Shown piece after piece: positions 44,071 to 55,260 of a DNA stretch of 64,000 nt. Location of the stretch: assembly GCA_020247395.1 (NCBI GenBank), contig JADCJC010000024.1, positions 17,372-81,371 of the forward strand, written 5' to 3'. Origin of the DNA: Rhodocyclaceae bacterium. Lineage in GTDB: Bacteria > Pseudomonadota > Gammaproteobacteria > Burkholderiales > Usitatibacteraceae. Positions within the stretch are counted from its first letter, which is position 1. Each line of letters starts with the position of its first letter. A model generated the notes under the pieces. That model worked only from the letters and a program-made list of their open reading frames with translations. It searched no databases and was not told the origin of the DNA. Made by a program: the position numbers and the translations under genes.

Positions 44071-45462
44071 ATGAACGCTCCCTACGTCATTACTCGTCGC
44101 CGTCTACTACAAGCTATTGCCAGTGCGGGTGCGGTCTCGGCGACCGGCACTCTCGATGGATTGGGGCTTTCAGCAGCACTTGCACAAACGGCACCTGTCA
44201 ACGATTACAAGGCAATCGTCTGCGTTTTCCTCTTCGGTGGTAACGATTCTAACAATCTGGTCGTGCCGATGGACCCAGCGGAATACAACCTCTATGCGAC
44301 GGCTCGCGGTACACAGGCCAGCGGCGGGATTGCCCTGCCGCAGGCCCAACTCCTCGGTATCAAGCCGAAGACGCTGAACAAAGATTATGGCCTGCATCCG
44401 GCGCTGACAGATCTAAAGACGCTCTTCGACGCCGGCAAGATGGCCATACTGACTAACGTCGGAACACTCTCGCAGCCGCTTACGAAAGCGGAGTACAACG
44501 CTTCTGCACAGGCAAGGCCAGATCAATTGTTTTCCCATTCGGACCAGCAACTCGCTTGGCAAACTTCGGTTGCAAAGGGCATCGAGCGCACTGGCTGGGG
44601 CGGACGGTTGGCCGACGTCATGGGGCCGTCCAATAACAACAATTTTCCGATGATTACTTCAATTGCCGGCTCGGCCATTTATACCAATGGCAGGACACCG
44701 CGCGTGGTCGCTATTCCCTCGACTGGCACATTTGGTTTAAGCACATTCGGCACGGCTGCGCAAACCACCGCGCGCGAAGCCGCGCTGAAGAACATCATGA
44801 ATCTTGAAGCAGGCAACGACTTTGTGCGCGAAGCGGACGACGTCTTGGCACAAGCGTTGGGCGCGTCCGACGTTCTCAACCCGATCATCACGGCAAACAA
44901 TACAACCATCACACCGATTTTTGCCAATGCAACATCAGGCATAGGCACACAGTTACGGCAGGTGGCAAAGTTGATCGAGGCGCGTAACACGATTGGTTTG
45001 AAGCGGCAGATTTTCTTTGTCTCGCTTGGTGGTTTTGACACCCATACCAACGAAATCAATAGTCACAACACCTTGTATGGCCAGCTGGCACCTGCGCTCA
45101 AAGCGTTCTATGACGCAACGGTGCAAATGGGTGTCGCGGATAAGGTGACAACCTTCACGATGTCAGACTTCGGTCGCACGTTGAAGGCGGCTTCTGGTGG
45201 TGGATCAGATCACGGCTGGGGCAATCATCAGCTTATCATCGGCGGTGCGGTGCGTGGGCAAGAGTTCTACGGCACATTTCCGAATCACACCCTTGGCGGG
45301 CCGAATGACGTTTCAACCAACGGTCGCTGGATCCCGACGACATCCGTGGATCAGTATGGAGCCACGATTGCGAAGTGGTTTGGCGTGTCGGCCAGCAACA
45401 TGTCAACGGTGTTCCCCAATATTGGTCGATTCTCCAATACGGATTTGGGCTTCATGGTTTAG
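44071..45462 (+). CDS. DUF1501 family exported protein
   Basis: A 463-residue sulfatase-like-fold protein of DUF1501. The N-terminus carries twin arginines in ITRRRLLQAIASAGAVSATG, probably a Tat signal, with a cleavage site near SAALAQT. Marks are VCVFLFGGNDSNNLVVPMD (near 50-68), HPALTDLKTLFDAGKMAILTN, and the DHGWGNHQLIIGGAV segment of the active-site-like cleft. Substrate and activity are unknown; pairing with DUF1800 is widely conserved. A hairpin terminator (45487-45516) follows. Confidence 0.9.
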   Translation: MNAPYVITRRRLLQAIASAGAVSATGTLDGLGLSAALAQTAPVNDYKAIVCVFLFGGNDSNNLVVPMDPAEYNLYATARGTQASGGIALPQAQLLGIKPKTLNKDYGLHPALTDLKTLFDAGKMAILTNVGTLSQPLTKAEYNASAQARPDQLFSHSDQQLAWQTSVAKGIERTGWGGRLADVMGPSNNNNFPMITSIAGSAIYTNGRTPRVVAIPSTGTFGLSTFGTAAQTTAREAALKNIMNLEAGNDFVREADDVLAQALGASDVLNPIITANNTTITPIFANATSGIGTQLRQVAKLIEARNTIGLKRQIFFVSLGGFDTHTNEINSHNTLYGQLAPALKAFYDATVQMGVADKVTTFTMSDFGRTLKAASGGGSDHGWGNHQLIIGGAVRGQEFYGTFPNHTLGGPNDVSTNGRWIPTTSVDQYGATIAKWFGVSASNMSTVFPNIGRFSNTDLGFMV

Positions 45463-45486
45463 TCGCCAGTCACCACTCAAACTCTG

Positions 45487-45516
45487 CGGGCTGCGATGTT
45501 CTTGCATTGCAGCCCG
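45487..45516 (+). terminator. hairpin after the DUF1501 gene
   Basis: Twelve-base arms 45487-45498 and 45505-45516 pair fully if one G-T wobble is allowed, with a 6-base loop. The T-run after it is weak (TTGCGTTTC). Probable terminator separating DUF1800/DUF1501 from the kinase gene. Confidence 0.55.
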
Positions 45517-45618
45517 TTGCGTTTCGGGTAGCCACTGCGTTAACCGCATTCGCGGTATCGCTTGTGACATCGCTTCTTGCTAGAATCAGCGCGAAAACGT
45601 GTCGGTAAGGGAAGGCGC

Positions 45619-48153
45619 ATGAAAAAAGAAGGGTTCTGGTCCAAAGACTGGTTTTTCGGCGTGGTCATCGTCGTTGTGGTTATCGGCGCGAACGTGTTCA
45701 CCAACTCGTTTACCGCGTTGGAGACTAAAGCGTACGACTGGGGGGTATCAGCAACATCCAAGGCACCCTCTGACAAGGTTGCGGTGATTGCGATCGATGA
45801 GCAGTCAGTGAACAACCTCGGCCGCTGGCCATGGTCGCGAGAGATTCACGCCAACATGATCGACAAACTCGCCGGGGCAAAGGCGAAGGTCATTGGCAAT
45901 ACCGTGTTCTTCTTCGAGCCGCAAAAAGACGCCGGACTGCTTTATATCAATAAGTTGCTGGAGGTTTTTGCGAAGAATTCGCCGTCACAAGTCGACGGCC
46001 AGAAGCCCGCTCCGGTCAATCCGCTGTTGAGCGAATTTGGCCCAATCCTTAGTGAGGCCGAACAGACGCTTAACACCGACCGCCGCTTGGCGGAAAGCGT
46101 CAAGAAAGCCGGCAACGTGGTCTTGCCCGTCAATCTAGCGGCCAAGGACCGACAACCCGATGGTCGCCCGGACAGGCCGCTGCCTGATTACATCAAAAAC
46201 AGCGCCGTCCCCGGGACGGCGAGTGGCGGAATCTATGCGACGGGAACCGGCTATCCGATCGAGGAATTGGGCGCAGTTGCCGCGGCGGTGGGTGACCTAA
46301 GCTTGATCCAAGACGAGGACGGTGGCGTTCGCCGGGACATCACAACGGTGGACTACTTCGGGCAGCAGCAAATTCCTTCGCTCGCGCTGGCGATTGCTGC
46401 CAAGAGTCTCAACCTGACGGCGAAGGACATCAAAGTCACCCCCGGTGAGAGTGTTTCCCTCGGCAATCTTCGTATCGTCACCGATGACATTGGATTGATG
46501 TTTCCTTACTTCTACAAGGACGTGAATCAAAAACCGGCGATCACCATCGATTCGTTCTTTGATGTGTACAGCGGGAAAATTCCTGCCGCTAAGTACCAGG
46601 ATAAGATCGTCCTCATCGGCGCAACAGCGGGCGGCATCGCAACCTCGACCGTCACCCCGATTGGCCCGCTGAGCTCGGTTGAGACGCTCGCGCATTCGGT
46701 CTCCTCCATCCTACAGCAGCATTTTTTCCGCACACCCGCCTGGGGCGTTTGGGTGCGCCTGCTCGGGTTGGTCGTGGTTGCGGGCTACTTGGTCGGCGTC
46801 TTGCCCAAACTGCGCGCGGGGCCAGCGGCGGCGCTCACCATCGGCTTGTTTGCCATCCTGTTAGGCACCCACTTCGGTTTGATGATGGGGCCGGGCATTT
46901 GGGTGCAGCTCATGCTGCCGGCATCGTTGCTGCTGATCGGTCATGCGTTGCTCACCACTAAACGATTCCTGGTAACCGAGCGCGGCAAGGAGCAGTCGGA
47001 TCTCGCCGGTGCGGAATCCAATCGCATGCTCGGACTTGCGTTCCAGCAGCAAGGTCAATTGGATATGGCATTCGATAAGTTTCGCAAGTGTCCAGTGGAC
47101 GAGCAGGTACTCGAAAACATTTATTCATTGGCGCTGGACTTTGAACGTCGTCGTCAGTTCAACAAAGCAGAGTCGGCGTTTACATACATCCACCAGCATG
47201 ACTCTAAGTTCCGGGATGTTGCGGAGCGAATGGCCCGCGCCAGAGCAATGTCCGAGACGATCATTCTCGGCGGTTCCGCTTCGGCCCGCAGTTCACAGGC
47301 AACGATGATGCTGTCGGGTGCGGGTGAAAAGCCCACGCTCGGCCGCTATACCATCGAGAAGGAACTCGGCAAGGGCGCGATGGGTGTGGTGTATCTCGGC
47401 AAGGATCCCAAGATTGGCCGCGAAGTTGCCATCAAGACCATGGCTCTGTCTAGCGAATTTGAGGGTGACGAGCTACAAGAGGCCAAGGATCGCTTTTTCC
47501 GTGAGGCCGAATCAGCCGGCAAGCTGGATCATCCGAACATCGTCCGTATCTTTGACGCCGGCGATGAGCACGATTTGGCCTATATCGCGATGGAGTTCCT
47601 CAAGGGTAGGGATTTGGTCGAACATACCAAGGTGCCGAATCTCCTACCCTTCGATGAAATGTGCGAAATCTTTATCAAGGTTGCCGGCGCGCTCAATCAT
47701 GCTCACGAACAGGGAGTCTTCCACCGCGATATCAAACCCGCCAACATCATGTACGATCCCGAGTCTAAATCGCCCAAGGTCGCAGACTTCGGAATTGCGC
47801 GAGTGACCGATTCGTCAAAGACGAAGACAGGGATGGTGCTGGGCACGCCGTCCTACATGTCGCCAGAGCAACTAGCCGGCAAGAAGATCGACGGGCGTTC
47901 CGACTTGTTTTCGCTCGGCGTCAGTTTTTACCAAATGGCGTGCGGCAGGTTGCCGTTTACGGGCGAATCGATGACCCAACTGATGTTTGCCATTGCCAAC
48001 GAGCAGCAACCGAACATTCTCGAAATCAATCCTGCGCTGCCATCGTGGGTCAAGGACTTTATCGAACAGGCGCTTGCCAAGAATGTCGAGCAGCGTTTTC
48101 AAAACGGCAATGAATTCGCGAGCGCGATCAAGACCTATCGGCTAATCGGGTGA
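45619..48153 (+). CDS. CHASE2-domain serine/threonine protein kinase
   Basis: An 844-residue membrane kinase. One N-terminal helix (about 10-28) leads to a periplasmic CHASE2 sensor domain (about 35-370), then three transmembrane helices (about 375-450), a short TPR-like helical region (about 470-545) and a Hanks-type kinase (about 574-840). Kinase marks are GKGAMGVVYLG, VAIKTMAL (ATP-binding Lys), HRDIKPANIMYD (about residue 702), DFGIARV and GTPSYMSPEQLAG. The signal and target are unknown. The AAGGGAAGG ribosome site supports ATG 45619. It follows the DUF1800/DUF1501 pair after a likely terminator, and a strong terminator follows the kinase itself. Confidence 0.93.
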   Translation: MKKEGFWSKDWFFGVVIVVVVIGANVFTNSFTALETKAYDWGVSATSKAPSDKVAVIAIDEQSVNNLGRWPWSREIHANMIDKLAGAKAKVIGNTVFFFEPQKDAGLLYINKLLEVFAKNSPSQVDGQKPAPVNPLLSEFGPILSEAEQTLNTDRRLAESVKKAGNVVLPVNLAAKDRQPDGRPDRPLPDYIKNSAVPGTASGGIYATGTGYPIEELGAVAAAVGDLSLIQDEDGGVRRDITTVDYFGQQQIPSLALAIAAKSLNLTAKDIKVTPGESVSLGNLRIVTDDIGLMFPYFYKDVNQKPAITIDSFFDVYSGKIPAAKYQDKIVLIGATAGGIATSTVTPIGPLSSVETLAHSVSSILQQHFFRTPAWGVWVRLLGLVVVAGYLVGVLPKLRAGPAAALTIGLFAILLGTHFGLMMGPGIWVQLMLPASLLLIGHALLTTKRFLVTERGKEQSDLAGAESNRMLGLAFQQQGQLDMAFDKFRKCPVDEQVLENIYSLALDFERRRQFNKAESAFTYIHQHDSKFRDVAERMARARAMSETIILGGSASARSSQATMMLSGAGEKPTLGRYTIEKELGKGAMGVVYLGKDPKIGREVAIKTMALSSEFEGDELQEAKDRFFREAESAGKLDHPNIVRIFDAGDEHDLAYIAMEFLKGRDLVEHTKVPNLLPFDEMCEIFIKVAGALNHAHEQGVFHRDIKPANIMYDPESKSPKVADFGIARVTDSSKTKTGMVLGTPSYMSPEQLAGKKIDGRSDLFSLGVSFYQMACGRLPFTGESMTQLMFAIANEQQPNILEINPALPSWVKDFIEQALAKNVEQRFQNGNEFASAIKTYRLIG

Positions 48154-48185
48154 ATTAGGACAAAATATCGTTCAGAGCCCTGACA

Positions 48186-48216
48186 AAAAGCGCCCTTCGG
48201 GGCGTTTTTGTTTTTT
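48186..48216 (+). terminator. Rho-independent terminator after the kinase gene
   Basis: A 10-bp stem (48186-48195 with 48200-48209, one G-T pair) closed by a UUCG-type tetraloop is followed by a T-run. It stands 33 bases after the kinase stop. Confidence 0.85.
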
Positions 48217-48230
48217 CCGTATCGTAGCCG

Positions 48231-48818
48231 ATGAGCCTGATCATGCCCCTTTCTGCCCATGTCCCCCGTCAGCCACTTCACCACCGCAAAATCTCGGCGA
48301 GGGGATACAAACGCGACGACGGACTGTTCGAGGTGGAAGGGCATCTGATTGATACCAAAGCATATTCGTTTAAGCTGCGGAGCGGTGAACGGCTCGCGGG
48401 TGAGCCGGTACACGAGATGTGGTTGCGCATCACGTACGACACCTCGATGACAATTATCGACGCAGAGGCGAGCTCGGACGCCCATCCCTACCCGGGATTT
48501 TGTGGCGAGATTACGCCACGCTATCGAGCGATGATTGGTTGGTCGATGCGACCTGGTTTTAGCGCCAAAGTGCGTGCTGCCTTTGGGGGAATCAAGGGCT
48601 GTACCCACTTGACGGACTTGATATCAGTGTTGGCGACAACGGCCTACCAGAATCTAGCCGGACAACTTCCGTCCAATCCGGAAAAGAAGCCCTTCCAACT
48701 AGACGGCTGTCATGCGCTTGCGAGCGACGCCGCGGCGGTCGCTACCTTTTATCCCAAATGGTACCGGGGGGACGGCTGGGTTGATCAAAGCAGTGAAGAT
48801 GATCAAACCAATCCGTGA
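48231..48818 (+). CDS. DUF2889 family protein
   Basis: A 195-residue soluble protein. Marks of DUF2889 are RKISARGYKRDDGLFEVEGHL, HEMWLRITYD and GCTHLTDLI near residue 124. Function is unknown. The start is either ATG 48231 or ATG 48243, both close to the preceding terminator and without a strong ribosome site. It lies 69 bases upstream of sucC on the same strand. Confidence 0.82.
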   Translation: MSLIMPLSAHVPRQPLHHRKISARGYKRDDGLFEVEGHLIDTKAYSFKLRSGERLAGEPVHEMWLRITYDTSMTIIDAEASSDAHPYPGFCGEITPRYRAMIGWSMRPGFSAKVRAAFGGIKGCTHLTDLISVLATTAYQNLAGQLPSNPEKKPFQLDGCHALASDAAAVATFYPKWYRGDGWVDQSSEDDQTNP

Positions 48819-48887
48819 CCATGATGCACGCTAAAATACGGATGCAGCAAGTTCGTAGTAATTCTACTTTTCTTCAAGAGCTCCCCA

Positions 48888-50051
48888 ATGAATGTTCATG
48901 AATACCAAGGCAAGGAAATCTTGCGCAAATATGGTGTCGCCACGCCGCGCGGCGTAGCCTGTTTTTCGGTCGACGAAGCGGTCAAGGCTGCGGAAACTCT
49001 AGGCGGCAAGGTTTGGGTCGTAAAGGCGCAGATCCACGCTGGTGGACGCGGCAAAGGGGGTGGCGTCAAAGTTGCGAAATCGATTGATGAAGTGCGGCAG
49101 TATGCCTCGCAGATTCTCGGCATGACCTTGGTGACCCACCAAACCGGGCCTGAAGGGCGTCTAGTCAAGCGCTTGCTGGTCGAAGAGGGGGCCGACATCA
49201 AGAAAGAATTGTATGTCGGTATGGTGGTAGATCGTGCGTCGCAACGCGTGACGTTGATGGCGTCCAGTGAAGGTGGTATGGATATTGAACACGTCGCCGA
49301 ACACACGCCGGAGAAAATTGTTAAGGTTCACATCGACCCAAATATTGGCCTGACAACGGCAGAAGCTGAAGACGTCGCCAGAAAGATTGGCGTCCCGGAT
49401 CAAGCCGTTGCGCAGGGTGCGGCATTTATGCAGTCGCTTTACAAAGCCTTTGACGAGTGTGATTGTTCGCTCGCGGAAATCAACCCGCTGATCTACACGG
49501 GAGACAACCGAGTATTGGCACTCGATGCAAAGTTGAATTTCGACTCCAACGCCCTCTACCGCCACCCCGACATTGTCGCGATGCGCGATCTTGACGAGGA
49601 AGATCCGGCGGAAGTCGAGGCCTCGAAATTTGACCTTACCTACATTTCGCTCGATGGCAATATCGGCTGCCTCGTTAACGGTGCCGGTTTGGCGATGGCG
49701 ACCATGGACGTGATCAAACTCTACGGCGGCTCACCAGCCAACTTTCTTGACGTGGGTGGTGGTGCCACGACTGAGAAGGTAACCGAAGCGTTCAAGATTA
49801 TGTTGCGCAATCCAAACCTTAAGGCGATTCTGGTCAATATCTTCGGCGGTATCATGAAGTGCGATGTAATCGCCAATGGTGTGATCGCCGCCGCGCGCGA
49901 AGTCAAACTGTCGGTACCGCTTGTAGTGCGCATGAAGGGCACTAATGAAGATCTGGGCAAACAAATCCTCAAGGATTCGGGACTGCCGATCATTTCTGCA
50001 AACAATATGGCTGAAGCTGCTGAGCGCGTCGTAGCGGCAGCGAAGGGTTAA
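48888..50051 (+). CDS. sucC: succinyl-CoA synthetase beta subunit (ADP-forming)
   Basis: A 387-residue ATP-grasp subunit. It begins [17 protein letters not shown]; the ATP-grasp part has [16 protein letters not shown] (about 46-61), and the C-terminal CoA-ligase part has [18 protein letters not shown] and [13 protein letters not shown]. With SucD it converts succinyl-CoA to succinate with ATP formation in the TCA cycle. sucD follows after 6 bases. Succinyl-CoA can also act as CoA donor to some oxalate CoA-transferases, a possible link to frc. Confidence 0.98.
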   Translation: MNVHEYQGKEILRKYGVATPRGVACFSVDEAVKAAETLGGKVWVVKAQIHAGGRGKGGGVKVAKSIDEVRQYASQILGMTLVTHQTGPEGRLVKRLLVEEGADIKKELYVGMVVDRASQRVTLMASSEGGMDIEHVAEHTPEKIVKVHIDPNIGLTTAEAEDVARKIGVPDQAVAQGAAFMQSLYKAFDECDCSLAEINPLIYTGDNRVLALDAKLNFDSNALYRHPDIVAMRDLDEEDPAEVEASKFDLTYISLDGNIGCLVNGAGLAMATMDVIKLYGGSPANFLDVGGGATTEKVTEAFKIMLRNPNLKAILVNIFGGIMKCDVIANGVIAAAREVKLSVPLVVRMKGTNEDLGKQILKDSGLPIISANNMAEAAERVVAAAKG

Positions 50052-50057
50052 TCGATC

Positions 50058-50936
50058 ATGTCAATTCTTATCAATAAAGACACGCGTGTTCTCACCCAAG
50101 GTATCACCGGCAAGACCGGTATGTTCCATACCAAAATGGGCAAAGAATACGCCAATGGTGCAAATTGTTACGTCGCAGGTGTGACGCCCAAGAAGGGCGG
50201 CCAGAATTATGAAGGCATCCCGATTTTTGACACCGTCGCTGAAGCCAAAGAAAAGACAGGCGCGAATGCATCGGTGATTTATGTTCCGCCACCGTTTGCC
50301 GCCGCCGCCATTGATGAAGCGGTTGACGCGGGTATTGAACTGGTGATCTGTATCACCGAGGGTATTCCGGTTCGCGACATGATTCGCACGCGCGAGCGGA
50401 TGCAAGGTAAAGGCACCATCCTGATTGGGCCAAACTGCCCGGGCGTGATTACACCGGACGAAATCAAAATCGGCATCATGCCTGGTCACATCCACAAGAA
50501 AGGTCGTATCGGGGTGGTGTCGCGCTCGGGCACGCTGACCTACGAAGCAGTCGGTCAGTTAATGGAGCTAGGCCTCGGTCAATCCTCATGTGTCGGTATT
50601 GGCGGCGACCCGGTTAACGGCATGAAACACATCGATGTGATGAAATTGTTTAACGATGATCCCGAAACCGATGCGGTTATCATGGTTGGTGAAATTGGCG
50701 GCGATGCGGAAGAGACTTGCGCGCGCTGGATTAAAGACAACATGAAGAAACCGGTTGTCGGATTCATCGCGGGTGTCACCGCCCCTCCCGGAAAACGGAT
50801 GGGCCACGCGGGCGCCATCATCTCAGGCGGCAAGGGCACCGCACAGGAAAAGCTGACAGTGATGGAAGAGTGCGGCATTAAAGTGACAAAGAACCCCGCC
50901 AAAATGGGCGAATTGCTTAAGTCTGTTCTCAAGTAA
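50058..50936 (+). CDS. sucD: succinyl-CoA synthetase alpha subunit (ADP-forming)
   Basis: A 292-residue CoA-binding subunit. It begins [21 protein letters not shown], and the phosphorylated His lies in [17 protein letters not shown] near residue 248. The ligand-gated CoA-binding motif [20 protein letters not shown] is at about 42-61. It is cotranscribed with sucC and followed by a hairpin terminator. Confidence 0.98.
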   Translation: MSILINKDTRVLTQGITGKTGMFHTKMGKEYANGANCYVAGVTPKKGGQNYEGIPIFDTVAEAKEKTGANASVIYVPPPFAAAAIDEAVDAGIELVICITEGIPVRDMIRTRERMQGKGTILIGPNCPGVITPDEIKIGIMPGHIHKKGRIGVVSRSGTLTYEAVGQLMELGLGQSSCVGIGGDPVNGMKHIDVMKLFNDDPETDAVIMVGEIGGDAEETCARWIKDNMKKPVVGFIAGVTAPPGKRMGHAGAIISGGKGTAQEKLTVMEECGIKVTKNPAKMGELLKSVLK

Positions 50937-50948
50937 GTCTAGCCCTGA

Positions 50949-53018
<2,070 letters not shown>

Positions 53019-53068
53019 TTCAGCCATTCGATACGGCAGCACCAGATGGACAACATCGCCTATTGACG

Positions 53069-53122
53069 GGCGCTTCCAGGCATTTTTGGCTGGAAACGCC
53101 TGCCGACTGGCGGGTTTGGGGT
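53069..53122 (+). terminator. tandem hairpins downstream of fadH (possible terminator)
   Basis: An imperfect 11-base stem (53069-53079 with 53090-53100, one mismatch) is followed by a shorter GC stem (about 53099-53114) and a T-rich tail. The 274-base spacer 53019-53292 otherwise holds no gene and presumably contains the formate dehydrogenase promoter. Confidence 0.35.
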
Positions 53123-53292
53123 TTTCTATCTGACACGATTGTCTTGATATTCGTCATGGGGCACACGCCGCGAGGCCGCTATCCTTATGGACGACAAATT
53201 TTGGTGACTGTGCCCAGCCAAGGCCACACCACCAGCAGCGCGCCACGTATCCGCACGGACGCCGAACCCGCTAAGTTCCGGAGAGTATTTAG

Positions 53293-55023
53293 ATGAACGA
53301 CCGCGCCACGATTGCGATTCCGCTGGCCGAAGTCCGCAGCAAGATGAAGGCAAGGGCGACGCCCAAGGGCCGTCAAGTTGATCCCGCTGCACGTGGAGAG
53401 ATTGCCGCGCTCTTGGCAGGGGTGGATGCAGCTGGTCACCTCCGCCGCGATCTGCTGATCGAATATCTGCATCTGATCCAAGATAAATTCGGCCACCTTG
53501 GCGCGCCGCATCTGGCGGCGCTTGCCGAAGCCATGAAGATCTCACAGACCGAAGTTTATGAAGTGGCGACGTTTTATCACCACTTCGACGTTGTCAAAGA
53601 AGGCGATACCGCGCCGCAAGCGCTGACTGTTCGTGTTTGCGAAACCTTGAGTTGCCGCATGGCGGGCGCGCAAGACCTACTTCGGAAGCTGCCCGGCATT
53701 TTGGGCAAAGACGTGCGCGTGATCGCTGCACCGTGCATCGGCCGCTGCGCGGAAGCACCGGCGGTATGCGTCGGGCAGCACGCGTTTGGTCACGCCACGA
53801 TCGAGCACGTCGCCAAGGCTGTGCGTGAACAGGACACCAAACCCACCGCGCAACAAACCACGACACACATCGGACTCAAACAGTACCTCGCTGAAGGTGG
53901 CTATCAGACGCTGCTCGCGATGGTGCAGGGCAAACGCGACGTGGAAGCCGTCATCGCAGAGATGGAACACTCCGGCCTGCGCGGCTTGGGCGGCGCGGGA
54001 TTCCCCGCTGGCCGCAAGTGGCGCATCGTCCGAGGTGAGGCCGCACCGCGTCTGATGGCGGTGAACATTGACGAAGGCGAGCCCGGCACGTTTAAAGATC
54101 GCCATTATCTTGAGCGCGATCCGCATCGCTTCATCGAAGGCATGTTGATCGCCGCGCATGTGGTGGGTATCGATGCCTGTTATGTTTATCTGCGCGATGA
54201 ATATCACCACTGCCGTGCCATCATCGAGGCCGAAATGGCCGCCGCCATCGGTTGGACAAATGCGCGTGGGCTCGGGTTGCCGAAGATCGAAATCCGTCGC
54301 GGTGCGGGCGCGTATATCTGCGGCGAAGAATCGGCGATGATCGAATCTATCGAAGGTAAACGCGGTATGCCGCGGCTGCGTCCGCCATATGTGGCGCAGG
54401 TGGGTTTGTTTGATCGCCCGACACTCGAACACAATTTTGAGACGCTCTACTGGGTGCGCGACATTCTCGAAAAAGGCGCGGCGTGGTTTAGCAGCCATGG
54501 ACGCAACGGCCGCAAGGGACTGCGCTCATTCTCCGTGTCGGGCCGCGTCAAGCAGCCCGGGGTGCATCTGGCCCCTGCGGGCATCACAGTGAAAGAGCTC
54601 ATCGATGAATACTGTGGTGGCATGCAAGACGGTCACACCTTCTACGCGTACCTGCCGGGTGGCGCGTCGGGCGGCATCTTGCCGGCGAGCATGGGTGATA
54701 TCCCTCTCGACTTCGATACCTTGCAGCCGCATGGTTGCTTCATCGGATCGGCGGCGATTGTCATCATGTCGCAGCACGACAAAGCGAGAGACGCCGCGCT
54801 GAACCTGATGGAATTTTTTGCGCACGAGAGTTGCGGTCAGTGCACGCCGTGTCGTGTGGGTACGGAAAAAGCCGTGACGCTCCTCGAAGAATCAAAATGG
54901 AAGACGGGATTGCTCGAAGAGTTATCGCAGGCGATGGTCGATGCGTCGATTTGCGGGTTGGGGCAGGCGGCGCCGAACCCGATACGGTGTGTGATTAAGC
55001 ATTTTTCGCATGAGATCTCGTGA
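53293..55023 (+). CDS. NAD-dependent formate dehydrogenase, fused gamma-beta (NuoE-NuoF-like) subunit
   Basis: A 576-residue fusion. The N-terminal part (about 1-170) is NuoE/FdsG-like, with the 2Fe-2S cysteines in VCETLSCRMAG and APCIGRCAEAP. The rest is NuoF/FdsB-like: GLRGLGGAGFPAGRKW (NADH/FMN site, near 230-245), CGEESAMIESIEGKRGMPRLRPP near 339, and the 4Fe-4S motif ESCGQCTPCRVGTEK near 514. It passes electrons from the molybdenum subunit to NAD+. In Cupriavidus the two parts are separate proteins (FdsG, FdsB). The alpha subunit gene follows after 237 bases. A complex I subunit is ruled out by the neighbouring alpha gene. Confidence 0.92.
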   Translation: MNDRATIAIPLAEVRSKMKARATPKGRQVDPAARGEIAALLAGVDAAGHLRRDLLIEYLHLIQDKFGHLGAPHLAALAEAMKISQTEVYEVATFYHHFDVVKEGDTAPQALTVRVCETLSCRMAGAQDLLRKLPGILGKDVRVIAAPCIGRCAEAPAVCVGQHAFGHATIEHVAKAVREQDTKPTAQQTTTHIGLKQYLAEGGYQTLLAMVQGKRDVEAVIAEMEHSGLRGLGGAGFPAGRKWRIVRGEAAPRLMAVNIDEGEPGTFKDRHYLERDPHRFIEGMLIAAHVVGIDACYVYLRDEYHHCRAIIEAEMAAAIGWTNARGLGLPKIEIRRGAGAYICGEESAMIESIEGKRGMPRLRPPYVAQVGLFDRPTLEHNFETLYWVRDILEKGAAWFSSHGRNGRKGLRSFSVSGRVKQPGVHLAPAGITVKELIDEYCGGMQDGHTFYAYLPGGASGGILPASMGDIPLDFDTLQPHGCFIGSAAIVIMSQHDKARDAALNLMEFFAHESCGQCTPCRVGTEKAVTLLEESKWKTGLLEELSQAMVDASICGLGQAAPNPIRCVIKHFSHEIS

Positions 55024-55080
55024 GTGAATTGAGGTCTTTGGAATACGCAGAACGGTTCTTGTTGTCGCCAGCAGAAGCCT

Positions 55081-55162
55081 GTCGTCCCGGCGCAGGCCGG
55101 GACCCAAGTTTGTTGTTCAAGGTACGCTGCGAAAATTGGGCCCCGGCCTGCGCCGGGGCGAC
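55081..55162. repeat. REP-like inverted repeat between formate dehydrogenase genes
   Basis: Two 27-base arms (55081-55107 and 55136-55162) pair with two mismatches around a 28-base loop. The arm begins GTCGTCCCGGCGCAGGCC, a dispersed intergenic repeat type seen in many proteobacterial genomes, and a related arm occurs at 2461. It lies inside the probable operon and could affect the mRNA level of the downstream gene. Confidence 0.75.
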
Positions 55163-55260
55163 AGTTTTGTTAGCGGTGGCTCGATGAACTATCTCCGCGG
55201 AATTGCCTATGTTCGCGGCGTCCGACGCTCAGAGCCGCCAGTCAGTATTGAGGTGATTGC

